This document shows, in pieces, positions 32,701 through 42,205 of a stretch of DNA of 44,075 nt. The stretch covers positions 6,283-50,357 of the forward strand of contig NW_003216498.1 of the NCBI RefSeq assembly GCF_000006405.1. The letters are read 5' to 3'. Under the pieces are notes generated by a model. It worked only from the letters and a program-made list of their open reading frames with translations, was not told the DNA's origin and did no database searches. Each line of letters begins with the position of its first letter. The first letter of the stretch is position 1. The stretch is from Perkinsus marinus ATCC 50983. Its lineage: Eukaryota; Perkinsozoa; Perkinsida; Perkinsidae. A program made the position numbers and the translations under genes.

Positions 32701-35073
32701 CGATGTGTCACCGCTGTTAGAAAGGATAAAACGGCGGAGGAAGTGGACACGCTGAGTGAAATTCAAGAAGTAGTGATGGAGAGGAGTAGTGGTCGGGGTC
32801 AAGACTGATTCAGTTCTATCGCCGACAACAGGCTAAGGCGAGTGAGAGCTCATCACCGTCTGTTGCTGATGGATACAGTAGTGATGATGGTGTTGTTGAG
32901 GAGAAGAGGAAAAGGAGGAGGAGGAAAGAAAAATTAGGTACTTGTAACTACTACGACCAAGTTTTGTCGTTCTGTAGTGAGCCTGGTCAGAAGTTGATGC
33001 TCATGTTCCTCTTGTGGAGGATGATGACGATGAGGATAAGGCCACTCTTGAGGGTGGTGGGTTGAAGGCAGTCAGCAGCAGCAGCACCTCGACGTCGTCG
33101 TTGCTAAGAGGAGTCAATGTGACGGTATTGAACGGCGAGCGGAGAAATACTACTTCTATTACTTCGGCAACACCACAGAGTTGTTATACTCGAGCTGATA
33201 TCAAGGCTCTGGTCCTCGAAAAGGGTGGCATGGTGAGAGAGTCCCTTGCCCCTAGTAGGGGGAAGGGACGGGGGAAGTCACTATTGTTGTCGTCGTCGGT
33301 GGAGGATGATGATGATGAAGGCGCTCTTTGGGTGGTCCTGGCGGCTACGCTGGATTTGAGGGTTAAGAATTTGGTTAAAGTAGAAGACGTTGACGTGCTG
33401 CATTACAGGTAATAGGATGGAGAATTGCATATTGAGATTTGTCACGCGCCACGAAATTCTAACTGTGGTGTACCTGGTGTATTGGTGACCGTTGGGTAGT
33501 GTGGGGGGAAATATGCACATGGTCATTTACAAGTGTTGGTGATGGCAATATGAAGGTTCGGGAAATTCTACCCCAGACCGTATATGAATTTCCATAAGAA
33601 AGCTGAGGAAAGCAAACCTAGCATGTTCCTCCAACACTGCGAGTAGTGTTGTGATTCCGCAGGTGGTTGCTTGCGTCGGTCGAAGTTGGGCGCCTCTTAC
33701 TACCACCCCCGAAAGAATATTTCCTGGCTATGTCGAGGACCACGGAGGAAACATTCAAGACGGATTTTGATAAGTACAGGGGAGGAGGGATGTTGACGGT
33801 AGATAGGGTGGCAATGGACAGGTATGGTGATGCATACTTCACAACGGGTCACTCGAGGGGACGGCAAGAGATGGAGGAGCTCCTGATGAGAGCAGGGAGT
33901 GGTGAAAATGTTTTGCACACTTTCTGAATTGTCCCGATTGTGTTATATGATGGGGACCTTTATCGGGGACAGTTTTGTATCAATTTCTGCCATGCCGAGG
34001 TCGGCGTCGTCGCCGAGTAGTCCTTCCGGTGGTGGGGAGGGAGGATTCTCGGTGGTGCTGAGATCCTACCTCAATGGGTTGACGACTCTGAAGAGGACGG
34101 GGAGTGGTAATAAGTAAGTCTCGGGGCAACCGGTTTTTGTGATAATGTGCTGCAAACGGATACCCGAGAGAATTTCGTATAGATCCAGAATCTGTGATTG
34201 TATAAGGTAGAATGTGTATTTTTTTCGGGAGAATTATGGGAAATATTTTTCTGGATTTTCTCGTAGGTTTGAGGAGCTCTTGAGGGCTCTACCGTCGGAT
34301 GCGCGGAAGGCTATCGAGGAGTTGGTGGAACGACGAGTGGAGGGGATGGAGGGGGAGGGGGGGAGGAAAAGGAAGGCTGAATCCTACTACCAGGTCGGTG
34401 TGGAGACAGTAGCATATATGCGGTGGAGTTTCACCCTAGTGATGTGAAAAACTACTGCATATCACCGCGAATGTCGCGTTTTTCACGGAGTTTTACGACG
34501 CCACTTCACGTAGAACGGGTCTCGAAACTCCAACACATTATCATTCACACATATTCAAAATCAATACCTTGTATTGGTTTCAGGGGGAAGGTGGTGATGG
34601 CTCAGAGGCGCCTAAGCGAAAGCGAGGAAGGCCTAGGAAGGTCTCGACTCAACAAGACAACAAGGCTGCTGTTGCTACTTCCACGTCATCACCATCGGAG
34701 CCTTCAACTACTACTACGACCATGGAGATGAGCAGTAGTGGAGTGGATAAGGCAGCAGCTGAGAAGAAGTATAGTGACGTTCACTCGCTGTTGAGGGAGG
34801 CCCTGAGGGGTTCTGATCGGGGAGGAGAGGTGGCTGTAGTTGATGATATATTCAATACAGTTCAGCACAGCCCCTTTGATTTTTATAAATATTGCGAGGT
34901 GATTTGCCATACCACTCCTCGGTCACTTCTGAGTAACATGTCCCTCCCAGGTCTGTCGACGACTCTTCGACAGTTCACCACCTCCCCAAGACGTAGCAGG
35001 GTTAGTTCGTGAAGTAGTGTCTCAGTGCTCTGACAAGTGGAGACAGTTGAGTGCTGATGAGCAGAGGAAGTAG
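29776..35073 (+). CDS. LIG4: DNA ligase IV, with AT-hook/HMG-like 3' exons
   Basis: ATP-dependent ligase of non-homologous end joining. The start at 29776 (MASDRATMSFY) splices to FVKLCNVLEEVL and LYPLLRLIIPQCDTDRQSYG, both matching the LIG4 N-terminal domain. Next come CGALEHKWIARMIIK, SEVKFDGERMIAH (the KxDG site whose Lys is adenylated), YSRNGLIMRKYERD, QCILDGEVLAYDEDTGTF, NGEEGRVFKDPDS, YGWFKLKPEY and LTLRFPRCVTAVRKD. A BRCT domain follows (VNVTVLNGERRN, ALVLEKGGMVRES, then RWLLASVEVG across an intron, and ETFKTDFDKY...YGDAYF, as in LIG4). A 254-nt intron (33409-33662) holds the dispersed element. After BRCT1 I see no second BRCT. Instead exons give PKRKRGRPRK (an AT-hook) and SDKWRQLSADEQRK (HMG-like), ending at 35073. 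These could be a separate gene. Some exon borders, such as 30,550-30,880, are uncertain. Confidence 0.85.
33498..33640 (+). repeat. dispersed intron element, copy 6 (LIG4)
   Basis: In the gene sense it starts GTGTGGGGGGAAATATGCAC, continues TGTTGGTGATGGCAATATGA, and ends TGTTCCTCCAACACTGC. The middle is shorter and more diverged. It lies within the intron at 33409-33662, whose removal restores the conserved BRCT Trp (RWLLAS). S orientation relative to the gene. Confidence 0.82.
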
Positions 35074-35712
35074 TCGATGGTGTTGTCATAGTATATCTGT
35101 AGATGAGTGTAGATACGAGGAAGGTGCAGCGATGTCGAGGAAGGGTTGGGAGATGATCAGAGGACGATGGCTACTTTCGAAACTACTATTACAATTAGAT
35201 GTATAACAATATTCTACTACCATTTATAATATTATCTTCTGGAGTGATAAAGTTTATCATGAATATAGGGTTTTGTTAAGAGTTTCGGGGGCTCTTGCAG
35301 AGAGAGAGGAGAAGGACAGAAATCTATCGCGTTACAGTGGGTGAGGTCACCATGGCCGAGCACGTGTGTTAAGAGGTGTAGATGATGAGCATCCATGCCT
35401 CTGTGCCCATTGAAACCAGTACACCACGTCTGTGTTTTGAGTCATGAAAACGCCTATACGATGGTGTACACATACCAAGGCGTTTGCACTTTGTCGTGTC
35501 CACCTGCTGAATAGCGGTGATAATAATGAGAATCTATACTTCTACTTCCTACCGTGCAGCACCTTCATTAGTCTGCAAGTCTAGAGTCGTTTTTTGAGGT
35601 GAGTTCATGTCCCGTTTTACTGTATCAACGCTACACTAACGATATTGGTAATAGGATTATCACATCATCATTAATCATGAAGGTCGTTTTCGTATTGATA
35701 TTAGTATTGATA
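35074..35712. other. convergent spacer between LIG4 and the SPX transporter
   Basis: AT-rich near both ends. I see no coding exon, repeat or clear RNA. It probably holds both 3' UTRs and poly(A) sites. Confidence 0.6.
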
Positions 35713-38700
35713 TTAAAGGAAAGTTAAACACAGTGGTACTGCTACCACTCCAATGACAATAGTGAGCCCAAAACCTAGACGAGCGAAATCGGAAAAGTCG
35801 TAGCCAGCAGCTGCGTAGACCATCAAATTAGTTTGATAAGAAATTGGTGTTAAAAATTGGCAACCAGCGCCGACCATGAGTGGCCCTAAGCACTGATGGA
35901 CCGGGAGAGCCATCTCATTAGCCACTGACACACAGACGGGGAATAGGAGGATGACCACGGCTGTTGCATGGAAGACTACTCCTAGCAGGCAGGTGGCGAT
36001 GAAAATGGCCGATAGCATGCCGATGCTTCCCAGGGGGTCCATTAAGGTAACCAACCCCTGAGCTAGCACAGTAGCGACGTTAGTGATGGAGATGGCCTTG
36101 CCGAGCCCGAAGGCTCCAACGATGGTGAGGACAGTACGAAGGTTAACCGCAGCTAATGCGGTAGTGAGGGGAATACAACCAGTGAGGATGAGAGCGAAAA
36201 CTGCCGACATCGATGCTTGCAGTAAAGGCAGACTGTTGGTCGCCACGAAGAGAATCATCGTGAGGACGATACCACCACTGAGCCACATACGATTTCGGCG
36301 TTGCTTTCGCACGATCGGGTCGACGACGATGTTGGTATCATCAGCAACAAGGCGGCGAACCACAGCGAAGTGGCCACTGCTACCATGCTGCTCCTCGAAC
36401 CCGTCATTAGCCTCTATAATAAGACCATCACCAACTTTCAAATGCCACTTTTTTAGCTTCATCTCGCCTTCTAAGAGACGTGTCACCGACTCCATCTCGT
36501 TCGTCGGGACTGCTCCCACACCCCCTGCTGACACCAACCCGGCCAGAGGCGTAACCAAGCCGTTCGAGGACAGCCCGAGTTGACCACCAAAACTCACAGT
36601 TTTCTTTCTATGTAGGGCAAATTGATTTAAAGTCATCCTTTTCTTATTGGAAAACGGTGGAGTCGCTGAATCCCCTTTCGTAGGCACCAGCCCTCCGGGT
36701 GGTAGAGTGGCTTCCGTGTGAGCATGGGCGTCCTGAGGTTCCTCTATTGCCACCATCTTCGTCCCCAATCGCTGTAATAGCGTCAACCTCCGATTCAATT
36801 TCATGTCCATTTTCTGCTGCTCGCCAACGCTGATGATATCATCGGACGAGACGCTTTTGAAATCTTTTTGCTGATTTCCCTCAAATTTTTGCTCCATAAA
36901 ATTCAGCAAACTCCTCCTTCGACCGCTTCTGCTTTTCTGCTGTAGTATTTGCAAACTCTGCGGCCTAATCCCGACAATTCGGGCGCCATATAACTCCATC
37001 GCTTTGTGTGGTTCAATGCGTCTTCCCACCAACGGTGACAAACCGTCCAAAACAACCTCATACAGGCCCGCACTTCTCTTAGAGGAACCCCCTCTCCCCG
37101 CGTTGTGCTCACCTAGGACCAGCTCCCCCGTATCTCTAGACATCAGGCTCACCTTGCCGTCGTGATAGAGCTTCAAGACCGCCTCAGGAGACGAATACAC
37201 ATGCAGAATATCATACGCTTGTAATTCTAGAGACGGTGTTGGTTTCAAAGTAGAGCCCATTCTTTCTATCTCAACTATATCTTCCCTTTTTTCAACAATC
37301 TCTTCGATTCCCGACTCCTCGAGAGTGACCCCATCTAATGCCAACGCCGTCACCTGAGCCGACACGACAAACTTTTTGCTCAGACGAGCGCTGGAAGTCG
37401 GCAATAGAGGAGCTTCCAAGTCGCCACCAGCGGGGTCATCCTTCCCCGACGACTCCGCATACTCTCGAAAGACAATGGGTACCGCGATGATGATGTAAAT
37501 GACCGCAGCCACAGTCGCTGGCAGCACTATCGGTGCCATTGCGAACATCTTCAAGGGGGGTAGCCCATTCTGCACCAACAAGCCTTGGGTGATCAAATTA
37601 CTCGATGTTGAGAAGACCGCGAAGACGCCGGAGATGAGCAGAATATACGATAGTGGCATCAATAGGAGCGCCTGGTTGATGAGGATGTCTTTTTCACACC
37701 AACGTTTTACCACGGGTAACAACACCCCCATCACAGCCGTGTTAGAAACGCCCACATTTAGCATAATCGCCGGAATGAACAGTCTAAGGATTGCCATAGC
37801 AAGGGAGTTTGGTTTGCCCAGTATTCCCCCCTGGATAAATAGGTATTCAACTACGCCCGTCCTTTTCACTGCAGCTGATACTATCAACAATATCGCCACC
37901 GACAAGACGACCTCGTTAGAGAAGCCCTGCCATGCGATGGTGTTATCAAGAACACCAGTAAGACACAATACGAGTGTAGATGCAGTCATAACAGCATCGG
38001 GAGGGTACTGCCTCACAAGCAGTGATAATGCTAGTACTGTTACCACAATAGAAATATAAGATTTGTAGTTCAGTTTTGGGTACCCCAGTTCATAACAATT
38101 CATGATGTACCCGAAAAGGATAGTAGTAGCGTAAAACAACAAGTGCGGCCATTGACATCGGATGAATTTTCCTGTTTTTTGCACGACCATCCATACCACA
38201 CCATCGTCACTTCCTCCCTGCTCCTCCCGCATAGATGCGTGCCGCGACAGGAACTGGCCTACGTCTCGTTGACTTCTGCCCTCACCAATCTTCCTCGTCA
38301 CACCACTCACCTCGACCTTTAATGCATCGTCATCTGCTGGAGATATACCATAAACCTTGCGGATCTCCTTCAGTCTAGTGGTGGCGTTGTGGAAGTCACA
38401 TGCCTTCATCTCGAGGAGGATGTCGTCCATCAACGAAGTCGGCGGCTCATCGTCGGAAGCCTTGGGGTGTTCGCGACAATTCTGGACCATCTTGTCGTAT
38501 TTCTTAGCAATCCTAGTAAGACCCTCTTCGTTTAGGCATGCGTAAGCTTCTAGTTGTCTCATATCGTCAACAACTTGTTTTGCATCTTCTTTGCTGTCCA
38601 CTTTATCAATAATCAGTGTTTCTTGAACAGAATAGAAAGTCGCCACTCGAATGATATCCAATTTCAACTCCTCGATGAACCTAGTGTTGTCCTTAACATT

Positions 38701-38805
38701 GCTGTTTTCCATCTCCTCCACAATTCCCTTCAGTCGGCTGTAGTTCATATAGTAGCCGCGCCACTCGGGTTTGCGTCGGTCTAAGAGGTATTGGCCGAAT
38801 CGCAT
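35713..38805 (-). CDS. SPX domain / SLC13-type phosphate or anion transporter with RCK-C domains
   Basis: A single uninterrupted frame of 1030 residues. Residues 1 to about 160 are an SPX domain (MRFGQYLLDRRKPEWRGYYM, NYSRLKGIVEE, GLTRIAKKYDKM), the sensor of inositol pyrophosphates. The membrane part is of the DASS/SLC13 type: GVSNTAVMGVLLPVVKRW and STSSNLITQGL in the first half, FHATAVVILLFPVC and SYQTNLMVYAAAGYDFSDF in the second. Between the halves are two TrkA-C/RCK-C-like segments (FVVSAQVTALALDGVTLEES to ILHVYSS, and LYEVVLDGLSPLVGRRI to LKVGDGLIIEA), as in algal SAC1-like and bacterial relatives. Yeast Pho87/90/91 also pair SPX with this carrier. It probably moves phosphate across the plasma or vacuolar membrane; substrate and location are inferred. 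It is the only large gene here without introns. Confidence 0.88.
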   Translation of the reverse strand: MRFGQYLLDRRKPEWRGYYMNYSRLKGIVEEMENSNVKDNTRFIEELKLDIIRVATFYSVQETLIIDKVDSKEDAKQVVDDMRQLEAYACLNEEGLTRIAKKYDKMVQNCREHPKASDDEPPTSLMDDILLEMKACDFHNATTRLKEIRKVYGISPADDDALKVEVSGVTRKIGEGRSQRDVGQFLSRHASMREEQGGSDDGVVWMVVQKTGKFIRCQWPHLLFYATTILFGYIMNCYELGYPKLNYKSYISIVVTVLALSLLVRQYPPDAVMTASTLVLCLTGVLDNTIAWQGFSNEVVLSVAILLIVSAAVKRTGVVEYLFIQGGILGKPNSLAMAILRLFIPAIMLNVGVSNTAVMGVLLPVVKRWCEKDILINQALLLMPLSYILLISGVFAVFSTSSNLITQGLLVQNGLPPLKMFAMAPIVLPATVAAVIYIIIAVPIVFREYAESSGKDDPAGGDLEAPLLPTSSARLSKKFVVSAQVTALALDGVTLEESGIEEIVEKREDIVEIERMGSTLKPTPSLELQAYDILHVYSSPEAVLKLYHDGKVSLMSRDTGELVLGEHNAGRGGSSKRSAGLYEVVLDGLSPLVGRRIEPHKAMELYGARIVGIRPQSLQILQQKSRSGRRRSLLNFMEQKFEGNQQKDFKSVSSDDIISVGEQQKMDMKLNRRLTLLQRLGTKMVAIEEPQDAHAHTEATLPPGGLVPTKGDSATPPFSNKKRMTLNQFALHRKKTVSFGGQLGLSSNGLVTPLAGLVSAGGVGAVPTNEMESVTRLLEGEMKLKKWHLKVGDGLIIEANDGFEEQHGSSGHFAVVRRLVADDTNIVVDPIVRKQRRNRMWLSGGIVLTMILFVATNSLPLLQASMSAVFALILTGCIPLTTALAAVNLRTVLTIVGAFGLGKAISITNVATVLAQGLVTLMDPLGSIGMLSAIFIATCLLGVVFHATAVVILLFPVCVSVANEMALPVHQCLGPLMVGAGCQFLTPISYQTNLMVYAAAGYDFSDFARLGFGLTIVIGVVAVPLCLTFL

Positions 38806-39333
38806 CGAATCATCGAAGAGAGAAAACGAACTGATAGAAGTAGAAAATTCAAACTCATGAGGTCGTCGAGTGGAAATCTAAACCCACACCAGTCTCGTAT
38901 GTCTCTCTCTGTACGGGCGAGCTGAAAAATAACAGGAAAATGGCTCGGCCGGGAATCGAACCTGAGTCGTCTCTATGAAGGATCAGAATTTGTCTTCGTC
39001 GTCGTCATGCGAAACACCAGTGCGATACAACGAAATAACCAAAACCTTTTCCCCAATAACGAGAAGCTCTTTTCTAAGAAAATTGATACCCTGTTCGCCC
39101 AACAACTCAATACCGCTGAACGGGACAGTTATCAACAACATTGCTGAAAATGGTGATACTAAATGTCATCAACAGTAACGATGACTGTAGTTTATCGTTG
39201 AAGTCGTTTCCGTGATGTTCCCATTCCAAGTCGTTGTTAACTACTTTTTACTCAACACACTTTAACATTGACACTGTTGTTGATGGAGGCAATGCTATGA
39301 TTACACTTGATCATGTGTTGGTCTACTCGAGTG
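38806..39333. other. 5' region of the SPX transporter with a possible 5'-UTR intron
   Basis: On the minus strand, GGTTCGATTCC at about 38,953-38,963 is followed by a T-rich tract and TTATTTTTCAG, a good acceptor about 35 nt further on. This suggests a 5'-UTR intron ending near 38,925. No matching 5' half of a tRNA is present. No coding exon was seen in the rest. Confidence 0.45.
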
Positions 39334-39806
39334 CTACAACTTCCTTTCCATCGTTGATATGGCCTGGATTTGGCTTTTTGTCAGCTGCCCTAAAAACGCA
39401 AAAAAACGAAAAAAACGCAAAAAACGGGAAAAAACGCAAAAAACGGAAAAAAACGCAAAAAACGGAAAAACGCAAACAAGACTAGAAAACGCAGAAAACG
39501 CAATAAAAACCAAAAAGCCCAAAAAATAGCGAAAATTTTCCGGAAAAAAATCACCTGATTGTAATCTTAGCAGTCGATAGTCTTCTTTGAGAGTAGCGAT
39601 TCTCTTATTGTTGTTCTCTACTTCTTCCTCAACGATACTCAGGAAACTTTCCGCTGTGAAAGATTTTCAAATAATTACGGAAAACAAGGAAAAAAATCAC
39701 CTTTTTTTATCAAATCTTCGAGATTTTTTTCTTCCTCCTCCTCCTCCTCGTCACCGGCCTTGTGAATTTGACTTTCATTCGTGTTAGCTCCTTCTGGGAC
39801 TGTCAT
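39334..39806 (-). CDS. small three-exon coiled-coil protein
   Basis: Starts at 39806 (MTVPEGANTNESQIH). Exon 1 ends KNLEDLIKK and joins ESFLSIVEEEVENNNKRI by a GT-AG intron that splits an Ala codon. Exon 2 ends RLLRLQS and joins GQLTKSQIQAISTMERKL and a stop at 39334. The product is about 88 residues, with an acidic N-terminus and one continuous coiled coil. The two donors are nearly the same (GTGATTTTTTTCC). The second intron carries an unusual repeat. It starts 81 bp after the DNAAF1 stop. The function is unknown to me; a ciliary role would fit the neighbour but is a guess. Confidence 0.55.
39394..39510 (-). repeat. pyrimidine-type minisatellite forming most of an intron
   Basis: Tandem units of about 9 and 18 bp, in the gene sense built from CGTTTTTTG and CGTTTTTTTCC, run up to the acceptor TTTTTAG of the small coiled-coil gene. 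The whole polypyrimidine tract is made of this repeat. Confidence 0.85.
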
Positions 39807-39886
39807 CGTGAAAAGCAAACACTCGGGCCGGTCAAAGCATTGACAACACCAGATTAACCATAGACAATACATCACAAATTTTCATT

Positions 39887-40256
39887 CTAATCCATGCCAT
39901 TGAGAGCATCACCATCATCAACTGTCGTGTTAGAGTCCGTAACAGCTCCTTCTCGTGTGAAAATATTATCGTCCCATAGAGACGTAGATTGTGCAATAGC
40001 CGTAGTCGTTGCTGCTGATGCCTCACTGTTAGCCCCGTCATTATCACTTCTCTCTGTTGATTGGTTATTCCCTGCAGTACTGCAAGAGGTACTCATTGTA
40101 GAATCAGCATCATCATCATCATCATCATCATTGTTGTTGTTATCATCACGATTGACGTTATCAGGAGTAGGCGGGTTTGGTACTGGCAGAGCAGGACCTT
40201 CTTCTGGTCTGCCTACTATTTCCCTGTTATGCTGGGCCCACCTGATTGAAGTACTC

Positions 40257-40336
<80 letters not shown>

Positions 40337-40337
40337 G

Positions 40338-40390
<53 letters not shown>

Positions 40391-40391
40391 G

Positions 40392-40483
<92 letters not shown>

Positions 40484-41874
40484 GCTACTACTACTACTAC
40501 TACTACTACTACCTCTCTCGCCTCCTTTCAATGGTATCCACAGGATCATCCTCAGGATTAGGATATCTATCATCATTAGACCGCATGAGCCTTCCCTCTC
40601 TAAACTCCTCTCGAGCCCTTCTTATCATCCGATCAAAGTTCCTCATATTTCTTCTACGTTCTTCCTCCTTTTCCTGCCGTATCAACTTTCTCTCCTCCCT
40701 TTCCGTTTCGATGCCACCACGATAGAAAAATGCCTCTGCCAATCTGCGTTCATCGGCAAATATCGGACGGTCATCGAGATATCTAAACGGCGAAAATTCT
40801 AATTTTCCGAAGTAGTTTTTTTGTGAAGTAGTGTTACTATCATCATCACATGCCGAATAGTTGTTTTCGATCGAAATTAATATTGCCACGGAAAATATGA
40901 ACATTTTTCAACGAAGCGGCAATTCTTACTTCAACCCTGGCATCTTGGCAACGAGTGTTTTCCTATAGTTTGGTATTTTTTTCACGACTGGATTCCCTTT
41001 CAAGTAGAGCACTCTAAGCCCTCTCATTTTCACGAAAACTTCATCGATCTGATAACAACGAAAATAATCAATCACTAAATATGATCAACACTACGACAGC
41101 GGGGTCTTCAATCTTATTGTTGGTTAAGTCAACTACGGCTACTCCCTCTCCATCATCGGTCGTATTCAGGGGTCCATCGTTCTGGTCAGTTGCCTCGATC
41201 AACGATATGATGTCACCGACGCCACCCATACCGATCTGGTTGTTGGCGAGATTGAGAGTATTTAGTTTCCGTAGATGCCCTGAAATTAGTCTTATCCAGA
41301 ATCATCACTATTTTGTATTACGTATGTTCTCTATTTTCTTAATAAAATTGTCAGGCAAACTCAATGTCCATAGTTGTGCATTGTTATCGAGATTTTCGAT
41401 TTTCTCAATGCAGTTTTGGCCGAGAAACCTGCCAGGATCTGCTTCTTTGTGGAAGTTCATCAGCACCGATATTACAAACTCCTCAGTGCCGTCAGATGCT
41501 CCAGCCCTTCTATTTTGGAAAAACCTGGGGGGAAAATTTTTGGTATTTTTTTCATCATCTTTTACCGTTGCATTCAGCGTAAAGAACCTTGAGACCTGTG
41601 AATTCGTCGAGATTTTCCAATTTACGATAACCACCATAATGTATATACAATTTGTCATTCAACTCTTTCGTACGGTAGTACCTACATTATCATCAACAAC
41701 AGCAAATCCACCCCAGTGGTTTTCTTTACATGTTTTTATCTGCGTCTAAAATTCCTTTTAAAACGTCCTCTGTCAATCGCCTGTGAACGATTATTGATAC
41801 TTACGTGTGTGTGATAATGCTCACCTTCCAGTAAGTCGACTTTCCTCATTATCGTTATCTCTACGAACGGTCAT
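39887..41874 (-). CDS. DNAAF1: dynein axonemal assembly factor 1 (LRRC50/ODA7)
   Basis: An LRR protein that preassembles outer and inner arm dyneins in the cytoplasm. The start at 41874 (MTVRRDNDNEESRLTG) splices to LTEDVLKGILDADKN and YRTKELNDKLYIHYGGYRKL. The LRRs follow: LDEFTGLKVLYAECNG, FSKIEGLEHLTALRSL, FLGQNCIEKIENLDNN, LWTLSLPDNFIKKIENI and LRKLNTLNLANNQIG. The cap is LRVLYLKGNPVVKKIPNYRK, then YLDDRPIFADERRLAEAFF and a charged coiled coil, all diagnostic of DNAAF1. Introns of 41-50 nt separate most exons. A 271-nt intron (40242-40512) made largely of GTA repeats separates ERRRER from the acidic, Asn/Asp/Ser-rich C-terminus ending at 39887. Its presence implies a motile flagellated stage. 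Confidence 0.9.
40250..40511 (-). repeat. GTA/TAG triplet array in the DNAAF1 intron
   Basis: About 87 trinucleotides with a few GCA variants. In the gene sense the exon ends CGAGAGAG and the next bases are GTAGTAGTAG. The array runs almost to the acceptor AATCAG at 40242. The array translated in the Ser frame is out of phase with the upstream exon, which is why an intron is needed. Confidence 0.9.
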
Positions 41875-42112
41875 TTCTGATGATGGTCGTGAGTGCGGTG
41901 GTGTTGATTATACTTTGCCGTTGAGGAAATGCAAGAAGAAGCAAGAACGGCGAGATTCAGATGCTGGGAGTAAACGGGCGTGTCCAAACACTGTCACTAA
42001 ACTTTGTCTCCTAAATCACTAAATCTCAGCGCGCGCCCTCGTAGTCGATATAAAGCGCGACTTCGTTTCAACGGCGTTAGAGGCCGAAGAGAAACACGTG
42101 AAGTTCACGTTC

Positions 42113-42205
42113 AACCAAAAACCGGAGGGAAACAAGTGAACCAAAAACCGGAGGGAAATAGATGAACCAAAAACCCGAAGGGAAGCAACTTGCTTGAAGC
42201 AAGTT
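42113..42205. repeat. 26-bp tandem repeat, three copies, followed by a 9-bp hairpin
   Basis: Copies begin at 42113, 42139 and 42165, each AACCAAAAACC followed by GGAGGGAAA or a close variant. Directly after them is a perfect inverted repeat, AACTTGCTT (42187-42195) and AAGCAAGTT (42197-42205), around one G. Confidence 0.85.

Noticed and set aside
40246-40725. long poly-Tyr and poly-Leu open frames on the plus strand, and poly-Ser on the minus strand
   Set aside because: They are translations of the triplet array in all frames. The DNAAF1 exons on either side are out of phase with the poly-Ser frame and join cleanly if the array is an intron.
41081-41749. 222-codon plus-strand open frame
   Set aside because: It is the antisense shadow of the DNAAF1 LRR exons, which are well supported on the minus strand.
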